From Photorhabdus cinerea (lineage in GTDB: Bacteria > Pseudomonadota > Gammaproteobacteria > Enterobacterales > Enterobacteriaceae): a DNA stretch of 9,647 nt. Both the position numbers and the translations under genes were made by a program. Shown here piece by piece: positions 5,388 through 9,647 of this stretch. Every line of letters starts with the position of its first letter. Position 1 is the first letter of the stretch. The stretch spans positions 1-9,647 of the forward strand of contig NZ_PUJW01000047.1 in the NCBI RefSeq assembly GCF_011189575.1, read 5' to 3'. The notes beneath the pieces are model-generated. The model was not told the DNA's origin, did no database searches, and saw only the letters and a program-made list of their open reading frames with translations.

Positions 5388-6859
5388 AACGAATAATTTG
5401 TTATCCCTTAATAACTGGTTTGCTGTTACTAACACTGGCGGGCTGTAAAGATGAAAAGAAAACTCAGGCAGAACAGCAGGCTTTGGTAAAAGAAGCTCTG
5501 GCAGAAATGGTACCAGTGGCCGGAGGCAGCTTTATGATGGGGGATTTTGGCATGCGCGACGGTGACAATCTGTTTTACAACTCAGATATAGATAATAAAT
5601 ATGAACATAAAGTAACACTGAACAGTTTTAGCATTGCTAAATATAAGGTGACTTGGGGGCAATTTAATCGCTACCGAGAGATTTTGGATCTGCCGAAAAC
5701 GGCAACGTATAACAAACTGAGACAAAATAGGACTGCTCAGTATCTTGTCGAGAGTACAGGTGATAATTATCCGGTTTCAGTAGACTGGCAGGATGCTAAA
5801 GATTATTGCCAGTGGTTGGGCAAAGTAAGCGGTAAGAGGGGAGATTTGCCGACAGAGGCGCAATGGGAGTATGCGGCGCGCAGTCGTGGTCAATTATTTA
5901 TCTTTGCTAGCAGTGATAACTATTACGATGAAGAAAAGGGGTTCTCTTCAAGTGATAGCCCTGTGGGATCTTTTCCACCTAATCCTCTGGGGTTGTACGA
6001 CATGATGGGCAATGGCACTGACTGGATCAATGATTGGTATGCTGAAGACTATTATCAGCATTCACCGGAGCATAACCCGCAAGGGCCTGATCATGGTGAT
6101 AGAAAGGTTGTGAGAGGTTATGTCAGACTAGGAATTGGGGGGGTACTGAAGAGCACAACGGTGGCAAGATATAGTATGTCATTAAAAAAAGATAAAGTTC
6201 ATTCTTCAGGTTACGGCTTCCGCTGTGTGATTAATCAGCCGGAAGTTAAAAACTCCACTCTGGATTTGGAAAGTATCCGCAATAATAAAGAAGCGCGGGT
6301 TGAATTAATGGAAAAAATCAATGCGAGTCAGGGAGATGTATTGAAATCTGCACCATTGGAAACCAAAGGGGAGGTTATTGCGGTTCTGATTGATACCAGC
6401 CTCTGGGATGGAGTAGCGAATCCGGTGAAACACGACGCGCAGACGTGTGGCAAAGGTACAATACTTGATGAACGTAAGCGAGCAGTGCTGGCGGCGTTAA
6501 AGTGGGTGCAGTCAAAGCGAGATTACGAGGATGTGATGCAACATCTGGAGATAGTACCGACCATTGATAGGAAAGCGAATTGGCCAGCTAATGAAGCAAA
6601 AGTGATTGCCTTTTTAAGCGAAGGTGAAACGCAGAAAAATTACGGTCGCAGTGATAATTTTATTCCTTTTGCCGCTAAGGTCACCATCCAGCCGAGCCAT
6701 TATGCTGAAAATTTACGGGACATTTATAGTTCATTACCGGCTGTTCAGGCAAACACCAATGAACCATTGAAACCGGTGAATGCGGCGTTATTAAGTAGCT
6801 GTACACAAGTGACAGTAGAGCAACATGGTTGGCAGAAGGTAAATGTGGTGACTCATTGA
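5384..6859 (+). CDS. Chimeric FGE-like lipoprotein fused to an effector C-terminal domain (491 aa)
   Basis: Residues 1-~298 are a third FGE-like lipoprotein. The signal peptide is the same as copy 2 except for one residue (lipobox LAGC, Cys21), followed by MVPVAGGSFMMGDFG, TEAQWEYAARSRG, NPLGLYDMMGNGTDWINDWY, KVVRGY and GYGFRC. It is more diverged than copies 1 and 2 are from each other, and also lacks the FGE catalytic Cys pair. Where those copies end with an Asn/Ser-rich tail and SQEGTKS, this one switches after KNSTLDLES (~6268-6290) into ~190 residues homologous to residues ~541-731 of the 737-residue putative effector (LMEKINASQGDVLKSAP, LKWVQSKRDYEDVMQ, YGRSDNFIPFAAKV, PSHYAENLRDIYSSLP). 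The frame is intact through the junction, so the fusion may be expressed. As a lipoprotein its tail would sit in the envelope. It most likely arose by deletion between a lipoprotein gene and a second effector copy. Functional role is unknown. Confidence 0.85.
   Translation: MKRIICYPLITGLLLLTLAGCKDEKKTQAEQQALVKEALAEMVPVAGGSFMMGDFGMRDGDNLFYNSDIDNKYEHKVTLNSFSIAKYKVTWGQFNRYREILDLPKTATYNKLRQNRTAQYLVESTGDNYPVSVDWQDAKDYCQWLGKVSGKRGDLPTEAQWEYAARSRGQLFIFASSDNYYDEEKGFSSSDSPVGSFPPNPLGLYDMMGNGTDWINDWYAEDYYQHSPEHNPQGPDHGDRKVVRGYVRLGIGGVLKSTTVARYSMSLKKDKVHSSGYGFRCVINQPEVKNSTLDLESIRNNKEARVELMEKINASQGDVLKSAPLETKGEVIAVLIDTSLWDGVANPVKHDAQTCGKGTILDERKRAVLAALKWVQSKRDYEDVMQHLEIVPTIDRKANWPANEAKVIAFLSEGETQKNYGRSDNFIPFAAKVTIQPSHYAENLRDIYSSLPAVQANTNEPLKPVNAALLSSCTQVTVEQHGWQKVNVVTH
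5444..6275 (+). repeat. Tandem direct repeat, unit 3 of the FGE-like array (diverged, 3' end replaced)
   Basis: Starts at the lipobox Cys codon. The first ~60 bp of its gene, upstream of this point, are nearly identical to copy 2, then divergence rises. Homology ends around KNSTLDLES, where the effector-tail segment takes over. The missing 3' end (with its SQEG/ribosome-site sequence) appears as a relic downstream of 6862. Confidence 0.85.
6089..6208 (+). other. Hypervariable cassette, FGE-like copy 3
   Basis: 40 codons (residues 236-275): KVVRGYVRLGIGG, then STTVAR shared with copy 1. Contains a G7 run at 6137-6143 and an A7 run at 6184-6190, both possible slippage sites. Confidence 0.8.
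6287..6840 (+). repeat. Effector C-terminal domain, copy 2 (inside the chimera)
   Basis: Diverged repeat of ~2888-3460, in frame with the lipoprotein. The variable parts are a loop after the conserved W-D tryptophan/aspartate pair (PVKHDAQTCGKG versus PASHRELKG), a shorter linker before VIAFL, and the extreme C-terminus (GWQKVNVVTH versus RYVRIFK). Confidence 0.9.
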
Positions 6860-6861
6860 AT

Positions 6862-6983
6862 TATTGGGTTATGTTTTTCGCTGTGTGATTAAATTATTTT
6901 GAAACTAAAAATGCGACTCTGAGTCTAAAATTTTCCGGTAATAAATGTCAGCGACTGAGTAACTTTCTTCTCAGGAAGAATAA
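6862..6983 (+). pseudogene. Relic of an FGE-like gene 3' end
   Basis: Just after the chimera's stop, GGTTATGTTTTTCGCTGTGT reads GYVFRCVI, matching GYGFRCVI of copy 3. It continues with a decayed version of the same 3' tail (ACTAAAAATGCGACTCTGAG for the KNSTLD part) and ends in TTCTCAGGAAGAA, matching the SQEG/ribosome-site segment that closes copies 1 and 2. Stops interrupt every continuation (TGA at 6900, TAA at 6906), so it is not coding. It starts exactly at the distal border of the hypervariable cassette. It is probably the leftover of a fourth lipoprotein gene, or the displaced 3' end of the third. Confidence 0.75.
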
Positions 6984-6984
6984 G

Positions 6985-7059
6985 TTCGAACATAAGGTCA
7001 TGCGAGGTCGTGATTTTGACGATGATTTCGAGTTTATCATCGGAACTAATTTTAACTAA
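6985..7059 (+). pseudogene. Possible second FGE-like relic around the K-V-x-R-G motif
   Basis: Reads FEHKVMRGRDFDDDFEFI and stops at TAA 7057-7059. KVMRGR fits KVIRGR/KVVRG at the proximal edge of the cassette in the three intact genes, and the DNA GAACATAAGGTCATGCGAGG resembles the equivalent of copy 3. There is no convincing start codon or ribosome site. The match is short, so this is tentative; EHKV also occurs near the N-terminus of the domain (PEHKVTLDSF). Confidence 0.4.
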
Positions 7060-7077
7060 TGAAAAGGTATTAAAGAG

Positions 7078-7524
7078 ATGAAAATCAAAAAAGAGTGGAG
7101 CTTGTCTGATAACGAATCGATGACAAATACAACTTCACTTTCTGAAAAACGCAGTTGGGTGGTAAGGAAATGGAAATGGCTTATTCTTTGCCTTGTACCC
7201 CTGTTTATAGTTGGTGTATTTACGCTTGTTATGGGGGCAATGAAATCCTCAGAACCCTATGGGAAAGCATTATCTCTGGCACAATCTAATCCTGTTGTGA
7301 AGAGTATTCTGGGACAGCCGATTGAGGCGGGTTGGTTTATTTCTGGTAATATCAGCGATAGTGACGCGGGATTGGAAATACCTATTAAGGGAAATAAATC
7401 CAGCGGTACAATCTATGTTGATGCGGAAAAGCATTCAGGACATTGGCAATATAAGACAATGGCTGTTAAGCCTGACGCCGGGGGTGGGTTGATTAATTTG
7501 CTGAATCCTAATGTGAAAAAGTAA
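7078..7524 (+). CDS. Coa1-family single-pass membrane protein (148 aa)
   Basis: A short cytoplasmic N-terminus with basic residues (WVVRKWKW) is followed by one membrane helix (~34-54, LILCLVPLFIVGVFTLVMG). The outer domain (~58-135) matches the cytochrome c oxidase assembly factor 1 (Coa1)/TIM21-like fold: PYGKALSLAQSNPVVKSILG, PIEAGWFISGNIS, GLEIPIKGNKSSGTIYVDA, HWQYKTMAVKP. In mitochondria Coa1 assists oxidase assembly. Bacterial members are widespread small membrane proteins of unknown function, and nothing in this window suggests oxidase assembly. The ATG at 7078 has AAAAGG 10 bases upstream; Met15 is an alternative start with no ribosome site. It is separated by 218 bp from the chimera and 287 bp from the next gene. 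It could be an additional immunity or envelope accessory protein. Fold assignment is fairly sure, role unknown. Confidence 0.8.
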   Translation: MKIKKEWSLSDNESMTNTTSLSEKRSWVVRKWKWLILCLVPLFIVGVFTLVMGAMKSSEPYGKALSLAQSNPVVKSILGQPIEAGWFISGNISDSDAGLEIPIKGNKSSGTIYVDAEKHSGHWQYKTMAVKPDAGGGLINLLNPNVKK

Positions 7525-7566
7525 TACCGATTCTGCTGTGTGGTGAATAATCTAAAAATGTGAACT
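7525..7566 (+). pseudogene. Short FGE-like relic after the Coa1-family gene
   Basis: Immediately after the TAA, TACCGATTCTGCTGTGTGGT reads YRFCCVVNN, resembling YGFRCVIN at the distal border of the FGE cassette. CTAAAAATGTGAACTC follows, aligning with CTAAAAATGCGACTCT of the relic at 6862-6983. It is short and non-coding (TGA at 7561). Support comes mainly from the parallel with the upstream relic. Confidence 0.5.
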
Positions 7567-7811
7567 CATTATTTGTTGACAATGGATAGCTCCATACAGT
7601 AAAGACTATTTCATTTATATGGTTTGGTTAATTCTTTAATCCTCCAAGTATTTTTTAATGTTATTTTGGCGTAATGAGACTCATTCCTAAAAGAGAAGTT
7701 AAGGAAATGTAGAGTTAATGATATTTTATTCTGTGTAATAGAATATCATTCTCTACTATGTGGATTGTCAGGTGATCTCAAGTGTAGCAAAGGTTTCTAT
7801 GAGGTAAAAAT
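7567..7811. other. AT-rich intergenic region
   Basis: No gene seen. It holds a consensus-like TTGACA at 7576-7581 with only a poor -10 candidate at 18 bp (TAAAGA, 7600-7605), the long hairpin at 7710-7755, and the ribosome site of the next gene (GAGG, 7801-7804). Base composition is clearly AT-richer than the vgrG and tssM-like ends. A promoter for the downstream operon could lie here but cannot be placed with confidence. Confidence 0.6.
7710..7755. repeat. Long imperfect inverted repeat / RNA hairpin
   Basis: TAGAG (7710-7714) pairs with CTCTA (7751-7755). After a 2-base bulge, AATGATATT (7717-7725) pairs with AATATCATT (7742-7750). A T.G wobble (7726/7741) and TATT/AATA (7727-7730/7737-7740) close on the loop CTGTGT. 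No T tract follows, so it is not a classical intrinsic terminator. Possible roles are an mRNA stability or processing element, an attenuator in the leader of the following gene, or a protein-binding palindrome. Confidence 0.7.
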
Positions 7812-8960
7812 ATGGGCTGGAATAAACCCGTAATAGCAATACAGCATGAGCCAGTTACGCCGGTATTATGGCGTTGGTTTATCTCGTTCATTGCGATTAT
7901 TAGCATTGGTATTGCCTGCTATCTGTTATGGTCTGAATTTTTCAGGCAGCAACAAGGGTGGATGATCCTGGGTGCTGTGGGCCTGATATGGCTTGTTGCC
8001 TTTGGACTGCGATTGTATCTCTTTGGTTATCGGCTGGAAATGTATCGTCTTTGGAATCAAGAGAACCAATATATCGAGAGCGAATGGCAATCCTGGGCTG
8101 GTCGATATATGTCTGTATTACACAGCAGCGTATTTTTACCGGAAAAGATAACGGCAGCGACTATCATGCAGGAAGAGTCGAAAATTGAAGTTCAATGGGG
8201 AATAGGAAAAGCCATCGATTATTTTCCATGGTCGGAGAATAAATGGCGGGATTCAGTGAAGATATTACTACATAGTGTAGAAAATGCCATTTCTGAACTA
8301 CCGCCTGACAGGTCAATCTGTATAACGGTTATCACCAATTACCCTGAACAGGAATATGAAAAATTGGAAATGATATTGCAGGAAAACTGGCAATCGGCTT
8401 TTCCTTCTGGCAGGTCATTATCTCAATTAAATATATCACCTTATTTGCCTGCGATGCATATTGATAATTGGCTAAAAGAACCCACAAGTGAAGTGCAATT
8501 GCTTATATTGATACAAATTGAAAGCACCGAGCAATTTTCAGAAGGTTTAGGTGTATTTCTTATGGCAACAGATGATTTGGTGAAAAAATTTGATTTGGTA
8601 GAGAAAGCCAGAATCTATCGACCAATGGAAATTAATCCAGAACAATTTGAACGAGAATTCGGAATTTTTATCAACACTCAATTATCTGCTAAAGCGGCAA
8701 TAGGAATGATAGGAGATGACGACAGTATGTATTTATATACTTCACAGATAATGTCGGTTATCCAAAATCAGCAGGCAGCATTAAAGCTGGAGCAGATTAG
8801 AAATATTGAAAAGATTATTGGCGTACCTGGCCCTGGAGCCTATTGGTTGTCTGCCGGATTAGCAATGGATCTGTCTCAATATAATTCAGCGCGTTATTTG
8901 GTTTTGTCAAACAGTGAACATCACTGGGTGATAAATACCGTTCAGGTATTGGAGGAATAA
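7812..8960 (+). CDS. Two-TM T6SS-associated protein of unknown function (382 aa)
   Basis: Family not recognised. Two membrane helices lie near the N-terminus (~20-41, WFISFIAIISIGIACYLLW; ~49-72, GWMILGAVGLIWLVAFGLRL), followed by a ~310-residue soluble, probably cytoplasmic domain. The distal part contains a Gly-rich stretch, IIGVPGPGAYWLSAGLAMDL, followed by a final strand-like segment HHWVINTVQVLEE. That pattern faintly recalls the end of thiolase/ketoacyl-synthase folds, but I see no catalytic Cys/His set and do not claim it. The start has GAGG seven bases upstream. The stop overlaps the tssM-like ATG by one base (TAATG), so the two are translationally linked and may act as one membrane unit. 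Both have the same topology of two early TM helices followed by basic residues, suggesting a partner in T6SS membrane-complex assembly. This is inferred. Confidence 0.75.
   Translation: MGWNKPVIAIQHEPVTPVLWRWFISFIAIISIGIACYLLWSEFFRQQQGWMILGAVGLIWLVAFGLRLYLFGYRLEMYRLWNQENQYIESEWQSWAGRYMSVLHSSVFLPEKITAATIMQEESKIEVQWGIGKAIDYFPWSENKWRDSVKILLHSVENAISELPPDRSICITVITNYPEQEYEKLEMILQENWQSAFPSGRSLSQLNISPYLPAMHIDNWLKEPTSEVQLLILIQIESTEQFSEGLGVFLMATDDLVKKFDLVEKARIYRPMEINPEQFEREFGIFINTQLSAKAAIGMIGDDDSMYLYTSQIMSVIQNQQAALKLEQIRNIEKIIGVPGPGAYWLSAGLAMDLSQYNSARYLVLSNSEHHWVINTVQVLEE
8951..8956 (+). promoter_or_regulatory. Shine-Dalgarno of the TssM-like gene
   Basis: GGAGGA inside the last codons of the 382-residue protein, three bases before the ATG at 8960. 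This strong site at short spacing, with the TAATG junction, fixes the start. Confidence 0.7.
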
Positions 8961-9647
8961 TGGAAATAATCGGTAATAAATGGACCAAAGCGGGTAATGC
9001 CGTGCTATTTATTGTCATTGCTTCTGTAATGGCATTTTGTATCTGGCTTTATGGTGAAAAAGTCGGGTTAGATGAGAATTATAAAAAAACATTTGCTTGG
9101 GGATTATCTGTTTTGATCTTTGGCGTATTTCGTCTTCTGCCAATAATTGTCGGGATTTATCGGCAGGAACATATTAGAAGAAAAATAGAACAGGAAGGGT
9201 TATACCCAGCCAGAGAAAAGCGTTTAAAAATTCATTTATCGGAAGATGAAAATATGGAAATTATCAATTTTCATCTCAGTCGTCGTTATGGCCGCTTTTG
9301 GCGTCGCAAGGTACGGATATTGATGGTGATGGGTGAACGGGAACAAGTGGAAGCCATTGCCCCGGGATTGACGGCGCAACACTGGCTGGAAGGCGAGAGT
9401 CATCTGTTGCTGTGGGGGGGCAGTTTGCAGGTGACCCCCGATACAGCGCAGTTGCAGGCACTGCGTAAACTGCGTCGTCGCCGTCCACTGGATGGCGTGG
9501 TGTGGGTGATGACCGAAGAGCAACTCAGCCCGCGGTCAGAAATAGATACCGCGTTGCGGATGCTGGAGAAACAGGGGCAACAGCTTGGCTGGCAGGCGCC
9601 GGTGTATGTGTGGAATGTGCAATGCAGCCGCTGGGACCAGCGCGACC
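8960..9647 (+). CDS. tssM: TssM/IcmF-like T6SS membrane protein, N-terminal 229 residues (runs off window)
   Basis: Start of a TssM (IcmF/VasK) type protein, normally ~1100-1200 residues, which with TssL and TssJ forms the T6SS membrane complex. Two TM helices (~13-31 and ~44-67) precede a cytoplasmic domain. The order of segments matches the TssM G-domain: LTAQHWLEGESHLLLWGG (~137-154) where the family has its DTAGRY strand, LRKLRRRRPLDGVVWVM where it has K-Y-RPR-PINGVLL, and GWQAPVYVWNVQCSRWD where it has FPVYVLVTKCD. The nucleotide motifs look lost: GEREQVEAI (125-133) replaces the Walker A GxxGxGKT, WGG replaces DTAG, and NVQCSRWD replaces TKCD. GC content rises sharply after ~9280. The remainder lies outside the window, so the periplasmic domain cannot be checked. 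It may be the cluster's sole TssM or a TssM-like paralogue. Confidence 0.75.
   Translation, partial: MEIIGNKWTKAGNAVLFIVIASVMAFCIWLYGEKVGLDENYKKTFAWGLSVLIFGVFRLLPIIVGIYRQEHIRRKIEQEGLYPAREKRLKIHLSEDENMEIINFHLSRRYGRFWRRKVRILMVMGEREQVEAIAPGLTAQHWLEGESHLLLWGGSLQVTPDTAQLQALRKLRRRRPLDGVVWVMTEEQLSPRSEIDTALRMLEKQGQQLGWQAPVYVWNVQCSRWDQRD

Noticed and set aside
3478..6859. A complete diversity-generating retroelement
   Set aside because: The cassette position fits, but no reverse transcriptase, template repeat or IMH-like element is visible in the window, and cassettes differ in length and at non-adenine positions.
7576..7605. Sigma-70 promoter with perfect TTGACA
   Set aside because: The -10 region at 16-18 bp spacing is poor (AGTAAA, GTAAAG, TAAAGA), and in AT-rich DNA a single good hexamer is weak evidence.
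7958..8188. 76-codon plus-strand frame inside the 382-residue gene
   Set aside because: Out-of-frame shadow of a gene with clear membrane helices and ribosome site; no ribosome site of its own.
9236..9523. Minus-strand frames of 95 and 70 codons at the right end
   Set aside because: Antisense to the TssM-like G-domain region, which is supported by motif order; His/Pro/Gln-rich composition typical of shadow frames.
1..9647. CRISPR array, tRNA/rRNA genes, insertion sequence or transposase
   Set aside because: No short regularly spaced repeats, no cloverleaf or rRNA-like sequence, and no transposase or terminal inverted repeats noticed; the duplications are gene-length coding repeats.

Overview
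This window looks like the effector cargo segment of a type VI secretion system (T6SS) cluster in a gammaproteobacterium, most likely an enterobacterium of the Xenorhabdus/Photorhabdus/Morganellaceae kind. The lineage is inferred from protein style, moderate GC and gene content; no phylogenetic marker is present. All genes read on the + strand.

Layout. (1) 1-1247: the 3' part of a vgrG, with the end of the gp5 OB-fold, the DUF2345 beta-helix and a short transthyretin-like C-terminal extension of the type known to dock effectors. (2) 1268-3481: a 737-residue protein of unrecognised family, the presumed VgrG-loaded effector. (3) 3478-6859: three tandem lipoproteins with a formylglycine-generating-enzyme-like (FGE/SUMF1) fold and no catalytic cysteine pair, joined to the effector and to each other by 4-base ATGA overlaps; they are the best immunity candidates. 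The third is a chimera: its last ~190 residues are a second copy of the effector's C-terminal domain. (4) 6860-7077: decayed 3' fragments of further FGE-like genes. (5) 7078-7524: a small membrane-anchored Coa1-family protein, apparently flanked on both sides by FGE relics. (6) 7525-7811: an AT-rich gap with a long imperfect hairpin. (7) 7812-8960: a two-TM protein of unknown function. (8) 8960 to the right edge: the start of a TssM/IcmF-like protein whose nucleotide-binding motifs look degenerate.

Working model (inference): VgrG carries the 737-residue effector through its C-terminal extension, and the envelope-anchored FGE-like lipoproteins protect the producer. FGE-like copies 1 and 2 are almost identical except for one cassette of 37-40 codons between the conserved blocks HNPQGP and GYGFRC. 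In the FGE/C-type-lectin fold this is the segment that diversity-generating retroelements vary in their target proteins. The remnants and the chimera show that the locus has repeatedly expanded and collapsed by recombination. Part of the organism's core T6SS (TssM side) resumes in more GC-rich DNA at the right edge.
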